From Puniceicoccaceae bacterium (GTDB lineage Bacteria; Verrucomicrobiota; Verrucomicrobiia; Opitutales; Coraliomargaritaceae): a stretch of 46,706 nt of DNA. Made by a program: the position numbers and the translations under genes. This document shows positions 17,533 to 25,982 of this stretch, in pieces (position 1 is the stretch's first letter; the number at the start of each line of letters is the position of its first letter). The notes beneath the pieces are model-generated. The model did no database searches. It was given only the letters and a program-made list of their open reading frames with translations, and was not told the origin of the DNA. The stretch is from NCBI GenBank assembly GCA_002729725.1, contig PBYS01000119.1, positions 1 through 46,706 on the forward strand, read 5' to 3'.

Positions 17533-18226
17533 TTGTATGAATATTAGAGCGTTTTTTTTGTGTGTCGGAGCGAGTGCTTTATTGCTAGGTAGTTTATTCG
17601 GGCAAGATGCAGAGAATATAAATTCTCAGTTTTCAGTACTGAGTTGGAAGCGGACGATTCATGATCTTTATTATGAAAGTGCCAGTGGCGAAGAATTTAA
17701 GTTTTTTGCGCCCAATGGATCTCCCACGCAAGTCTATGATTATATGGGGCCAGCGCCTTTAAATTTTTATAAGTATAAGGGGGTCGACGAGGCCGGCAAC
17801 CCGCTGCGAAAGGTGGTGGCGAGCTACTCGCCTAAGGCAGGCGATCAACATTTGCTACTCTTTATTCCCGACCCTAAAAGTCGAACGGAAGAGCGTTACC
17901 GCCTTTTACCATTAGATTATTCTCCCGAGAGTATTGCTGAAGGAACGTATCGTTTTTTTAACTTAGCAAGTTACCCTGTTTATATCCGTTTTGGAGAAGA
18001 GACATTTAAGGTGGATGCCGGGCGTTCCGAATCAATTCGCTCGGATCCGTCCGTTTCGGACGGGCTTGATGTGGCCATGGCCTTACAGGTGAGTGAAGAG
18101 CCGAATAGCGCCAAGGTGGTATACTCGGCTGGTTGGACTCTGAAGTCGGGGCGTTCTGCGCTTGTCTTTATTACGAATGACCGTGGAATCAAAGGTCGTA
18201 TCGACGTTAAACGAATCTATTTTTAA
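17522..18226 (+). CDS. Uncharacterised secreted protein coupled to the Verru_Chthon A-like gene
   Basis: A 234-residue protein with a signal peptide (MNIRAFFLCVGASALLLGSLFG, cleavage near AEN). I do not recognise the family. The body is beta-rich: a middle part (QHLLLFIPDPKSRTEERYRL) and a C-terminal part (YRFFNLASYPVYIRFGEE, then SALVFITNDRGIKGRIDVKRI). Its start at 17522 overlaps the end of the preceding large gene by 11 bases; an ATG at 17537 would leave a 4-base gap. Such coupling implies that the two products work together, perhaps as a partner on the same surface structure. The CE12 gene starts two bases after its stop. Confidence 0.65.
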   Translation: MKFNCMNIRAFFLCVGASALLLGSLFGQDAENINSQFSVLSWKRTIHDLYYESASGEEFKFFAPNGSPTQVYDYMGPAPLNFYKYKGVDEAGNPLRKVVASYSPKAGDQHLLLFIPDPKSRTEERYRLLPLDYSPESIAEGTYRFFNLASYPVYIRFGEETFKVDAGRSESIRSDPSVSDGLDVAMALQVSEEPNSAKVVYSAGWTLKSGRSALVFITNDRGIKGRIDVKRIYF

Positions 18227-18228
18227 GT

Positions 18229-19017
18229 ATGCAATCCCCGAAGACCTTATTTCGTTTCTTTTTTAGTATCAGCCTCTGTCTTAGCTTATGCACGCTTGCT
18301 TTGGGTACACCGGCAGATTTAAGTCATAGGACTACCGTCTACATGGTCGGTGATTCGACCATGGCGAATAAGAGCAATCCGGAGCGGAACCCCGAGCATG
18401 GCTGGGGGCAGGTCTTGCATGAGTTTCTTTCGGAGGGAACTGTAGTGCACAATCATGCCTCAGGTGGGCGTAGCACGCGCAGCTTTGTGGCCGAGGGGCG
18501 CTGGGATCGTGTCATCGAGGCGCTGCAGTCCGGGGATTGGGTGATCATTCAGTTCGGGCACAACGATCAAAAAAAGAAAAAGCCCGAGCTCTATACCGAT
18601 CCGGCCACCGACTATCGTGACTTCTTAAAAAAGTTTGTTGAAGAGACCCGCGCAAAAGGGGGGAAGCCAATTTTAGCGACATCGATCTACCGTCGTTACT
18701 TTCGTGAGGGACAGGCGAAGAGTTCATTGGGCGGCTATCCTCAAGCGACGCGCGAGGTGGCAGCCGAGCTAGAGGTGCCGATGGTCGATTTACATCAGTT
18801 GACTGGTGACCTGCTCAATGAATATGGCGAAGCAGGATCGAAAGCGCTCTTTCTACATTACGAGGCTGGTGAGCATCCATATTATCCCAATGGAAAACGC
18901 GATAACAGCCATCTCTCGGAGGCAGGCGCACGCGCCGTGGCCGCCTTGTTTGTCGAAGAAGTTGTCAACTTGCAGATTGATTTTCCTGCTCAAGAAACGC
19001 AAGCAGCTGCGAAGTAG
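18229..19017 (+). CDS. Rhamnogalacturonan acetylesterase-like SGNH hydrolase (CE12)
   Basis: A 262-residue secreted esterase that removes acetyl groups from pectic-type polysaccharides. A signal peptide (residues 1-26, FFFSISLCLSLCTLALG) is followed by the SGNH blocks: nucleophile Ser43 in GDSTMA, Gly in HASGGRSTRSF, Asn112 in FGHND, and the catalytic pair Asp225 and His228 in DNSHLSEAG. The GDST block and the FGHND block are typical of CE12. It starts two bases after the preceding gene and is probably in one transcript with the Verru_Chthon A-like gene, an odd partnership. Acetyl-xylan or other acetylated glycans are possible alternative substrates. Confidence 0.88.
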   Translation: MQSPKTLFRFFFSISLCLSLCTLALGTPADLSHRTTVYMVGDSTMANKSNPERNPEHGWGQVLHEFLSEGTVVHNHASGGRSTRSFVAEGRWDRVIEALQSGDWVIIQFGHNDQKKKKPELYTDPATDYRDFLKKFVEETRAKGGKPILATSIYRRYFREGQAKSSLGGYPQATREVAAELEVPMVDLHQLTGDLLNEYGEAGSKALFLHYEAGEHPYYPNGKRDNSHLSEAGARAVAALFVEEVVNLQIDFPAQETQAAAK

Positions 19018-19032
19018 AATTTAATTTACAGA

Positions 19033-19091
19033 GGCTTCATTTATTAAGACCAGTTGGACGTTAGAATGCCGTGGTCTTCAGCTGTGAAGCC
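19033..19091. terminator. Nested inverted repeats between convergent genes, likely bidirectional terminator
   Basis: GGCTTCA (19033-19039) pairs with TGAAGCC (19085-19091), and inside it AAGACCA (19046-19052) pairs with TGGTCTT (19072-19078). The structure lies exactly between the stops of the CE12 gene (+) and the LacI gene (-). No long T run is present, so confidence is moderate. Confidence 0.5.
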
Positions 19092-19092
19092 C

Positions 19093-20121
19093 CTACGGTT
19101 TGGGGCCTAAGGTCGAGCCTTCTACCCATTCACCCTCCATTAGAATCGCTTTGGGCGCCTGTGGAATGCCACGTTCATTACGGTGAATTTGAGCGACCAC
19201 CAGATCGACGGCACTTGCGCCTAAGTCGTTGAAGGGTTGTTTCACTCCCGAACATTGTAGATCTTCCGCTTTCCAACTGAGAGTCGCGTAGCCGATTTGA
19301 TCCATGGGCAGGCCTGCCTCGATCAGTGTGTGATAGCGGTGCCCATAGTCACCAATGATGGCATCAGGTTGGAATGCATGATACCAAGCGGAGTAATCTT
19401 GCGCATTCCAAGTGCCACATGTCTGGTAAGCCACTCTGGGATCCAAGCCGGCTTGACTGCAATGATGTTGAAAGACCATGATCGTGGCGTGATCCGCACG
19501 GGTTTCCCACTCAGTGGAACCAATCAGTAAGCCGATCTTACGATAACCACGTGCGATCACTTCATCCAAAACCTTTTGAATGATGTGGTAGTGATGCGAC
19601 ATGGTGTAGTGCAGCGTGGGGCGGCTCAAGGATCGGCCAATCGTGGCCATCGCAAAATCGTCCCAAGGGAAGCTTGGCTGTAGGTTGGTGTTTCGAATGG
19701 GGCAGATGATCGCACCGCGCACACCGCGCGATTTCAGAATGCGCGAGAGTACCTCGGGCTCGGTGTGGCTCGCATCGAGATGGTAGCGACTCATTTCGTA
19801 GCCCATCTCCTGCGCGCGCTTACGACTGCCCGCTTCGATCTCTTGCAATGAATCCGGTAGCGTTTCATTCACCTTATACGTGACGACCCACGCAATGTTG
19901 GCATTTTGTTCGACCCGTTTTTTGCGCACGCCCGCCATTAAGGTCTGAATCATTGGATTGGGGCGGTAGCCGAGCTTTTCCGCGGCTGCTTTCACCTTCT
20001 TCGCTGTTTCTTCGCTGCTGCGGCCCGTTCCCCGCAGGACCCGAGAGACTGTCATCTTGGACACCCCGACGGCTTGCGCGATGTCCTCTAGCGTGGGTGT
20101 GTGACTTTGGGGCTTTTTCAC
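19093..20121 (-). CDS. LacI family transcriptional regulator
   Basis: A 342-residue repressor. The N-terminal LacI HTH and hinge (about 8-65) read TLEDIAQAVGVSKMTVSRVL and KLGYRPNPMIQTLMAG. The periplasmic-binding-like effector domain follows (about 70-335), with RGVRGAIICPI and YRKIGLLIGS. The start is GTG at 20121. It lies 154 bases downstream of the acyltransferase gene in the same direction, so it may be the last gene of the uronate operon or have its own promoter. LacI proteins of this sort usually repress sugar-utilisation operons and are released by a pathway sugar. The short Val-Ser-Lys-Met-Thr-Val-Ser recognition helix suggests palindromic sites with a central CG. Confidence 0.92.
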   Translation of the reverse strand: MKKPQSHTPTLEDIAQAVGVSKMTVSRVLRGTGRSSEETAKKVKAAAEKLGYRPNPMIQTLMAGVRKKRVEQNANIAWVVTYKVNETLPDSLQEIEAGSRKRAQEMGYEMSRYHLDASHTEPEVLSRILKSRGVRGAIICPIRNTNLQPSFPWDDFAMATIGRSLSRPTLHYTMSHHYHIIQKVLDEVIARGYRKIGLLIGSTEWETRADHATIMVFQHHCSQAGLDPRVAYQTCGTWNAQDYSAWYHAFQPDAIIGDYGHRYHTLIEAGLPMDQIGYATLSWKAEDLQCSGVKQPFNDLGASAVDLVVAQIHRNERGIPQAPKAILMEGEWVEGSTLGPKP

Positions 20122-20275
20122 TGAGTGACTCGTATTTTTCTCGCGACGCAGTGCAAGGTGAATTGGGGTGGAGGTCCGCCTTTAGGCTGTGTATCTGTAT
20201 GGCTCATTCGCCTGCCTTCGGTAAGCTCCTTCGCAGTCAGGCTGGATACCATTCTGTGCATGCAGTACCACGTGA

Positions 20276-20869
20276 TTATTTTCTACTTTTCACGACCTTC
20301 GCGGGAATGCCGACTGCGATGGACATCGGAGGAATGTCTTTGGTCACGACAGAGCCGCCGCCAATGACGGTGCCGTGGCCTATGGTAATGCCTCCAGTTA
20401 GATTTACGCGTCCGCCGATCCAGACGTCGTCAGCGATCGTGATCGGGACGTGGCTGAGGCCTTGGTCGTGGATCGCTTGATTTGGATCGGAGAAGTTGTG
20501 ATTGGCGGCGATCATCATGCCGTGGGAGGCAATGCGTACTTTGTCGCCAATGGTAACTTGGCCGGTGGGGGACTCGATACTTCCGTAGCCAGTGATAATT
20601 GTGTAGGGCTGCACCGAGCAGTGGTCACCAAAACGAACGTTGCCTTGAATGATGGCACCGTCAGCAACGACGCAATTTTCTCCGAAGTGGATCGCACCGT
20701 TACGCGGATTGATTTTCGCGCCTGGGTGGATGTGGGTGCTTGGGGGCAACGTGACATTCCGGTGGCGTAGGGCCAAGCGACGTCCGCACCAATACAGTAA
20801 GCGTTCGCGCCAGTTACTGGGGGCAGTGGGGTGACTCATGCCCCCGTCCAATAGATTCCAGAGGCTCAT
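20276..20869 (-). CDS. Left-handed beta-helix (hexapeptide) acyltransferase
   Basis: A 197-residue protein of the maltose/galactoside O-acetyltransferase type, which transfers acetyl from acetyl-CoA to a sugar hydroxyl. Hexapeptide repeats are clear from about residue 50 (IHPGAKINP, VVADGAIIQGNVRFG) to ITIADDVWIGGRVNLTGGIT, IGHGTVIGGGSVVTKDIP and AVGIPAKVV. The family's catalytic His is probably in AANHNFSDP. Its start overlaps the stop of the 2-hydroxyacid dehydrogenase gene by four bases, so it is translationally coupled. An acetyltransferase in a degradation operon may detoxify accumulating sugars, as proposed for LacA (inference). Confidence 0.85.
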   Translation of the reverse strand: MSLWNLLDGGMSHPTAPSNWRERLLYWCGRRLALRHRNVTLPPSTHIHPGAKINPRNGAIHFGENCVVADGAIIQGNVRFGDHCSVQPYTIITGYGSIESPTGQVTIGDKVRIASHGMMIAANHNFSDPNQAIHDQGLSHVPITIADDVWIGGRVNLTGGITIGHGTVIGGGSVVTKDIPPMSIAVGIPAKVVKSRK

Positions 20870-21849
20870 GATTCACTCATTACCTTTGCACGTTCCGGGC
20901 TGAGTGCGGTCTCGGGGGATTGGCCGGCTGTGAAGCGTTCCAGTTCATCGGCTACATATTTCCAACGCTCCTCAAATTCACGTGGTGCGTTGGCGCGGTG
21001 CGGTGCGATCAGGTAGCGGTCGTTCTTACGTAGCGGACTATCGTCTTCGAGAGGTTCATTTTCGAAGACGTCGAGCGCCAGATAGATGTTCTTGCGTTCG
21101 GCGACTTCGATCATTTCTGCCTGATGAACCATTTTGCCACGTGCGATATTGATGAATAGCGCCTCCTCGGCCATCGCTTCGAAATGCTGCGCGCGAATCA
21201 TGTGGTGCGTCTGGGGATTATAACCGCCGGCTAAGATGATGACTTCGCACTCAGCAAAGACCGATTCCAGCGATACTGCCTTTTGGTAGCCAGCTGCTTG
21301 CAAGTCCGCCTCGCTTGCGTGTTGCGAGTGTATTTGAATGTTCGGAGTGAAGTTTTTGAATAGTTCCGCGATGCCTTGGCCGATCCAACCGAATCCGATT
21401 ACACCGACTTTGCGATTGTGTAGGATACGAGTGCGGCCGAAGTTTGCCCGCGGCCAAGCTTCGCCGCTGCGCATGTAGTGGTGGTAGTTGGAGATTTGTG
21501 TGAGTGCACTAAGGGCTAAGCCCAAAGTGTATTCAGCCATGGGGCGAATGCGAGTCGGCCCCGTATGGATCACGCAGATTCCTTTCTCTAAGGCATAGAG
21601 TTCATCGATGTTTTGACGCACACCACCGTAGGTACTACCGATCAGTTTTAACTGCGGCAGTGCATCGATGACCGCTTGAGTCACCAGCATTTGAGCCGTG
21701 TAGGGGACGATGATCATTTCCGCGCCTTCAGCAGCCGCCAATAGTTTCTCGGGGCTGTCGGCTTCGGGAGCTTCGATGATTTCGCCTAGCGGCTCAATGC
21801 GCTGTCGCGCTTCAGGGTCTGCGATGTTGCAGGCAAATAAAATTTTCAT
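20866..21849 (-). CDS. D-isomer-specific 2-hydroxyacid dehydrogenase
   Basis: A 327-residue NAD(P)-dependent enzyme that interconverts 2-keto acids and D-2-hydroxyacids. The Rossmann motif VIGFGWIGQGIAELF lies near residue 150. The catalytic triad is visible: Arg in FINIARGKMV, Glu in LDVFENEPLEDD and His in LIAPHRANAP. It is cytoplasmic. The ATG overlaps by one base (TAATG) the stop of the upstream PL22-like gene and its own end overlaps the acyltransferase start, so all three are translated together. In a uronate operon it may reduce a 2-keto-3-deoxy acid or a glyoxylate/tartronate-type intermediate; the true substrate cannot be read from sequence. Confidence 0.9.
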   Translation of the reverse strand: MKILFACNIADPEARQRIEPLGEIIEAPEADSPEKLLAAAEGAEMIIVPYTAQMLVTQAVIDALPQLKLIGSTYGGVRQNIDELYALEKGICVIHTGPTRIRPMAEYTLGLALSALTQISNYHHYMRSGEAWPRANFGRTRILHNRKVGVIGFGWIGQGIAELFKNFTPNIQIHSQHASEADLQAAGYQKAVSLESVFAECEVIILAGGYNPQTHHMIRAQHFEAMAEEALFINIARGKMVHQAEMIEVAERKNIYLALDVFENEPLEDDSPLRKNDRYLIAPHRANAPREFEERWKYVADELERFTAGQSPETALSPERAKVMSES

Positions 21850-23042
21850 TAGGATTCAATGCTCGGTGCTTGGAGTTCGACGAGGGTGGCAAGATCATCC
21901 GGCAAGCTATTGCATAGGACTCGATCGCCAGTATGGTTAAAGACGGGATGGTGGCAAACGCGCAGCGGATTGCGGCCGGATGCTTCGGAGGCGCCGACGA
22001 ATTTAGGCAGTGCGACACTTTGTATTGTTTGGCCGCTTTGCTTCGAAATGAATACGACATTGCCGCCGCTTGCACTGCCTTCGTCGGTCACGATTAAGTC
22101 GTGGTTGGCGGGACTGGTCGAGGGGTGTCCGCCGCTGGCATGCGCACAAATCTTGCGATAGCCAGTGCCATCGTAACGAATCTCGGCTAGGCAGATTTTA
22201 CTGGAATCAACCGGGTCCGGGCCGTAGCCAATCAGGTGTTCGTCGTCGGCTTGCCAAGCCCAGTGCACGCCGCGTCGATCGAAACTTAGGTCGATGGCCA
22301 TGTGGATATTTTTTAAGTCACGGTCGGCTGTAAAGATGGACGTGATCTTGGGCTCCTGGCGCGATCGATCCACGCAATGGTTACCAAAGAAGAATAAGCA
22401 GCGTGTGCCGCTGCGATTCCAGCGAACACAATAGGTCATCAAAGTGAGCCCCTCGTCCGGGCCTAGCCGCGCCTGGATGGCTTGCTCGGCTTGCAGGATT
22501 TGATCCCGTAGCGGGTGTTGTTCCAAAATCGCCTGGGTACTGAGTATCAATTCAGTTTGCTGCGCTTGGAAATCGATTTTTGAGATACCGTGTTTTGTTC
22601 TCGCTTGAAAGGGGACGCGGCACAATTCCGGATTATATGAATGGCCCCCATAACCAGCGGCATACAGCATGCCATGGTCGCAGGAGATTGCGGGCTCGCC
22701 GCAGGGGGGGATGCCTTCGATGTCGCCATCGACTTCGATCGACTCTCCCGTCTCCAGATGGTAGCGAGTGGTGCGCGGAGCTTCCAGGCTGCCGCTTTGG
22801 AAGTAGATCATTTTAGAGTCCGGTGACCAACTTTGCCAGAGGCCCGTGTGCCAGAAACTCGGCTGGATCGGCACAGCACCTATGCGTTGCAGCTGCTCCC
22901 CTTGGGCTGACAAAACGATGACTTCAGCCACATTTTGTTCCAAGTCCGCACCCGCGATCAGGATGCGACCTGAACCGTCCGGGGCATAAGGACAGAGGCT
23001 ATAGTAGGCGTGAACACACCAGCGTTGGGGTACCCGAAACAT
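21849..23042 (-). CDS. Oligogalacturonate lyase-like (PL22-type) beta-propeller protein
   Basis: A 397-residue protein with TolB/PD40-like propeller blades: SFWHTGLWQSWSPDSKMIYF, VHWAWQADDEHLIGYGPD, GGHPSTSPANHDLIVTDE and CHHPVFNHTGDRVLCNS. This pattern of His-containing WSPD-like blades resembles oligogalacturonate lyase (PL22), a cytoplasmic Mn-dependent enzyme that splits unsaturated digalacturonate; the His residues in the HW, GHP and HHP blades would be the metal ligands. No signal peptide is seen. It sits 13 bases after KduD and overlaps the dehydrogenase, which fits 4,5-unsaturated uronate metabolism. It could also be a non-catalytic propeller, so the reaction is tentative. Confidence 0.68.
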   Translation of the reverse strand: MFRVPQRWCVHAYYSLCPYAPDGSGRILIAGADLEQNVAEVIVLSAQGEQLQRIGAVPIQPSFWHTGLWQSWSPDSKMIYFQSGSLEAPRTTRYHLETGESIEVDGDIEGIPPCGEPAISCDHGMLYAAGYGGHSYNPELCRVPFQARTKHGISKIDFQAQQTELILSTQAILEQHPLRDQILQAEQAIQARLGPDEGLTLMTYCVRWNRSGTRCLFFFGNHCVDRSRQEPKITSIFTADRDLKNIHMAIDLSFDRRGVHWAWQADDEHLIGYGPDPVDSSKICLAEIRYDGTGYRKICAHASGGHPSTSPANHDLIVTDEGSASGGNVVFISKQSGQTIQSVALPKFVGASEASGRNPLRVCHHPVFNHTGDRVLCNSLPDDLATLVELQAPSIES

Positions 23043-23055
23043 TGTATATTCAGGT

Positions 23056-23826
23056 TTATCGGCCCATCCAGCCGCCGTCGACGAGTAGGGTGGTGCCGTG
23101 GACGTATTGGGCCGCGTCTGATGCTAAAAAGACGGCGGGCCCTTTGAAGTCTTCGGGCGTGCCCCAGCGACCGGCGGGGATGCGTTCGAGGATTTGGCGG
23201 CTGCGGGTTTCGTCATTGCGCAGGGCTTCGGTGTTGTCGGTGGCGATGTATCCCGGAGCGATGGCGTTAACGTTGACGCCCTTGCTGGCCCATTCATTTG
23301 CCAAGGCTTTGGTTAGTTGGCCGATGGCACCCTTGCTGGCAGCGTACCCCGGTACGGTGATGCCGCCTTGGAAGGTGAGTAACGAGGCGGTGAAGATGAT
23401 TTTTCCCTGACCGCGGGCCACCATTTCTTTGCCGATTTCTCGGCTGAGGATGAACTGTGCGCTCTGGTTGATTTCAATCACTTGATCCCAATATTCATCG
23501 GAGTGTTCGACTGCGGGCTGGCGTAGAATGGTGCCCGCGTTGTTGACTAGAATGTCGATTTTTGAGTGATCCGCTTTGACCTGCGCGATGAATGCCTTGA
23601 GTGCCGAGCGGTCGCCAAAGTCACAAGTGTAGGCGCTGAATGCACGGCCGAGGGCTGTGACGCGCTTTTCGACTTCGCTACCGGACTGTTGCAAACTGGC
23701 GCTAACGCCGATGATATTCGCGCCTGCTTCGGCGAGTGCTTCAGCGATGGCGAGGCCAATGCCGCGCTTGCAGCCGGTGACGAGTGCGGTCTTGCCGCTA
23801 AGGTCGAAGGAGTTTTGTACGTTCAT
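23056..23826 (-). CDS. kduD: 2-dehydro-3-deoxy-D-gluconate 5-dehydrogenase (KduD), SDR family
   Basis: A 256-residue classical short-chain dehydrogenase that reduces 2,5-diketo-3-deoxygluconate to 2-keto-3-deoxygluconate with NAD(P)H. The cofactor motif TGCKRGIG is at 17-24, followed by NNAG, a catalytic Ser in FTASLLTFQGG and Tyr/Lys in GYAASKGA. The C-terminal GRWGTPEDFKGPAVFLASD and YVHGTTLLVDGGWMGR are strongly KduD-like. It is the clearest pathway marker in the operon, showing that the locus handles 4-deoxy-5-keto-uronates from lyase products. kduI, kdgK and kdgA are not found in the window. Spacing to both neighbours is 13 to 29 bases. Confidence 0.88.
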   Translation of the reverse strand: MNVQNSFDLSGKTALVTGCKRGIGLAIAEALAEAGANIIGVSASLQQSGSEVEKRVTALGRAFSAYTCDFGDRSALKAFIAQVKADHSKIDILVNNAGTILRQPAVEHSDEYWDQVIEINQSAQFILSREIGKEMVARGQGKIIFTASLLTFQGGITVPGYAASKGAIGQLTKALANEWASKGVNVNAIAPGYIATDNTEALRNDETRSRQILERIPAGRWGTPEDFKGPAVFLASDAAQYVHGTTLLVDGGWMGR

Positions 23827-23855
23827 GGGAGCTGTTTTAAAGGATCAATGTGGCC

Positions 23856-24878
23856 TTAGCTTTTGAGCAAAGGTTGGAGTTTTTGAGCGAGATTGTGAGC
23901 CATCAAAGCTTGGCCGCTACGGGTGGGATGTAGCAAATCGGCAGAGAGCAGCGTGTAGTCGTTCAAGACCTCGGTGCCCTCGAATAAGTGTAGGTTTGGA
24001 TCTTTCGCGTCGGCGACTAGTGTTCGTAAGGTGTTATCGAATGCAGCCTGACGTTCTGCGCTCTCATTGCCGGGATGGTTGGTATAATGCTGGTTATTAG
24101 TGAAACAGGTAATCAGCGCGATCGGAGTTTGCGGGTTGGCTTCACGCAAGCGGGCTACGAGATTGCGGACGCGCTTACTGAATACTTCGTTGGTGAAACT
24201 GCCGCGCATGTTTACGCCGAGCTCGGCGGTGATGACGTCGACTTTCTTCTCAGCTGCGAACTCGGCCAAGTAATTGGCCGCGGCCGCGTCGGCATGACAG
24301 GAACCGGACAGTCCTTTGCCATATACATTGCAATGGAGCAGACGCGCGGCGTGAAAAGGGTAGCCCTCGAGCGAGGAATGTGTGATGGACGATCCATAGG
24401 CCAACCAATGAATGCGAGGCGTTTCCTCAGAGGTCGGTACGCGTATGTCGGCGCCAAAGCTGTCAATACGGTGTAGCGAGCAGTTTCCACGTCCGAAAAC
24501 GATACGCCAAAGGTCGGGTGAGAAGCCTCCGGAGTGAAGCACGTCGGCCTGCGAGCGGCTAAAAGCTTCGGGTGTTTCCAGTAGCAGCGGTGTGGGGATG
24601 CCAACGCTTAAGCGATGACGTCCAATTTCAAAAGAACCACGGTAAATCGAAATTTCAGTGCCGAAGTTTTCGCAGCTGAGTGTCACTCGCAGTGAAGGGG
24701 CTGCACTCACGAAGCGGATTTCGGCACCGCAGGAGTCCATGCCAAGCATGCGGGCGCGGTCGTTTAGTTGATGCCGCACGGCCTCCGGATAGCGCGCGAT
24801 CTGGTAGCTGCCATCGCTTCTGGCTTCTGCGTGTGCGTTGTGAAATTCGATGGAGTCGATGGGGATGTCTGGAGTCAT
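23856..24878 (-). CDS. SGNH/GDSL-type esterase with N-terminal beta domain (copy 1)
   Basis: A 340-residue hydrolase. The N-terminal part (about 1-140) is a beta-sandwich (FVSAAPSLRVTLSCENFGTE) and the C-terminal part is an SGNH fold: the nucleophile Ser in LAYGSSITHSS, Gly in KGLSGSCHAD, Asn in ELGVNMRG, and the final Asp/His in SADLLHPTRSG. The layout is that of two-domain acetylesterases acting on glycans. I take ATG 24878, which comes two bases after the ADH stop, rather than a TTG at 24893 inside that gene. No signal peptide is visible. It is paralogous to the protein at 38107-39126. A sugar O-acetyl or methyl ester is the likely target. Confidence 0.82.
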   Translation of the reverse strand: MTPDIPIDSIEFHNAHAEARSDGSYQIARYPEAVRHQLNDRARMLGMDSCGAEIRFVSAAPSLRVTLSCENFGTEISIYRGSFEIGRHRLSVGIPTPLLLETPEAFSRSQADVLHSGGFSPDLWRIVFGRGNCSLHRIDSFGADIRVPTSEETPRIHWLAYGSSITHSSLEGYPFHAARLLHCNVYGKGLSGSCHADAAAANYLAEFAAEKKVDVITAELGVNMRGSFTNEVFSKRVRNLVARLREANPQTPIALITCFTNNQHYTNHPGNESAERQAAFDNTLRTLVADAKDPNLHLFEGTEVLNDYTLLSADLLHPTRSGQALMAHNLAQKLQPLLKS

Positions 24879-24880
24879 AA

Positions 24881-25897
24881 CTATGATTGGCAATCGATTA
24901 AAATTTTCATGGCGTTAGGACTGCTGTCAAGGTTTTCGAAGGCCGCTTGAATTTGATCCAATGGTTCCACGCGCGTGATCATTTTGTCCAAAGGTAATGC
25001 TTTTTCTGCGATCAATTGTAATGCTTGCTCATAGTCCTCCGGCTCATACACACGCGCGCCACAAAGTTTGAGCTCTTTCCAGAAAAACTGGAACAAGTTT
25101 AATTCAACCGGCTGCGGGTAAATTGCGACCACCACGATGCGGCCACGAATCGCGAGCACATCGGTCATTGAAGCGGCGGCGGCTTTGGCACCGGAAACTT
25201 CAAAGACGATATCTGCGCCAGCACCGTCGCTGCGTTCACGGCAGAGTTCGGCCAGATCGGTGTCGATCGGGCTGACGGCTTCGAAGCCCAACTCACGGGC
25301 AAAAGCGAGGCGGTTTTCATTGACCTCGGACAAAATCACACGGGCACCAGCCGCACGGGCGACCATCGCGACCAGCATACCGATCGGTCCACCACCGATT
25401 ACGACGGCCAATTCATCGGCCTGCACTTCGCCTAAGCGCACATCGTGGCAAGCCACTGCCAGTGGCTCGGTCAGTGCCGCCAATTGTAGATCGACTCCTT
25501 GAGGCGCCTTGTGGACGGCAAAGGCCGGCACGGTCCAGGAGTTTTGAAAAGCACCCGGTGAGTCGATTCCGATGAACTTTAAGTCACGACAGATGTGGCT
25601 ATGGCCACGGTCGGCGGCGGTTTCCGCGCGATTGTCGAGCGGGCGCACCACGACGGGATCGCCGATCGCAAAGTCTTCCACATTTGCGCCTAACTCTGCG
25701 ACGGTGCCCGACATCTCGTGGCCGATCACTTGCGGTGGCTTGACTCGTGCGTCCATCGCGCCGTGGTAAATGTGCGTATCCGTTCCGCAAATACCAACAT
25801 AGGCGACGTTGAGGCGAATTTCATCCGGGCCCGGCGTGACCGGATCGACGGATTGAATGCGGAATGTTTGATTACCTTCGTAGAGGGCTGCTTTCAT
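24881..25897 (-). CDS. Zinc-dependent alcohol/polyol dehydrogenase (MDR family)
   Basis: A 338-residue medium-chain dehydrogenase like L-idonate, sorbitol or threonine dehydrogenase. Catalytic zinc ligands are present: Cys in GICGTDTH, His-Glu in IGHEMSG, and Glu in LTEPLAVACHD. The nucleotide fold is at VVIGGGPIGMLVAMVARAAG. The usual four-Cys structural zinc loop is lost: in PLDNRAETAADRGHSHIC only one Cys remains. It is cytoplasmic, probably oxidising or reducing a sugar acid or polyol in the uronate pathway. It is the first gene after a 173-base gap with a large inverted repeat, so it may head a separate transcript. Confidence 0.9.
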   Translation of the reverse strand: MKAALYEGNQTFRIQSVDPVTPGPDEIRLNVAYVGICGTDTHIYHGAMDARVKPPQVIGHEMSGTVAELGANVEDFAIGDPVVVRPLDNRAETAADRGHSHICRDLKFIGIDSPGAFQNSWTVPAFAVHKAPQGVDLQLAALTEPLAVACHDVRLGEVQADELAVVIGGGPIGMLVAMVARAAGARVILSEVNENRLAFARELGFEAVSPIDTDLAELCRERSDGAGADIVFEVSGAKAAAASMTDVLAIRGRIVVVAIYPQPVELNLFQFFWKELKLCGARVYEPEDYEQALQLIAEKALPLDKMITRVEPLDQIQAAFENLDSSPNAMKILIDCQS

Positions 25898-25982
25898 AAT
25901 TTGTAGCGTTGATTGCTCGGGTAGTCGCGAATGGTGCTAACTTCGGGCTTAGAATGATGTTTCGTAAAATTGAGGCGATTAA

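Noticed and set aside
20450..20770. A 106-codon plus-strand frame
   Set aside because: It is the antisense shadow of the hexapeptide acyltransferase repeats; the regular Val/Gly pattern is a mirror of the repeat.
22704..22710. G7 run in the PL22-like gene as another slippage site
   Set aside because: Seven bases is common in this GC-rich region and too short to suggest phase variation; a similar run is at 27829-27835.
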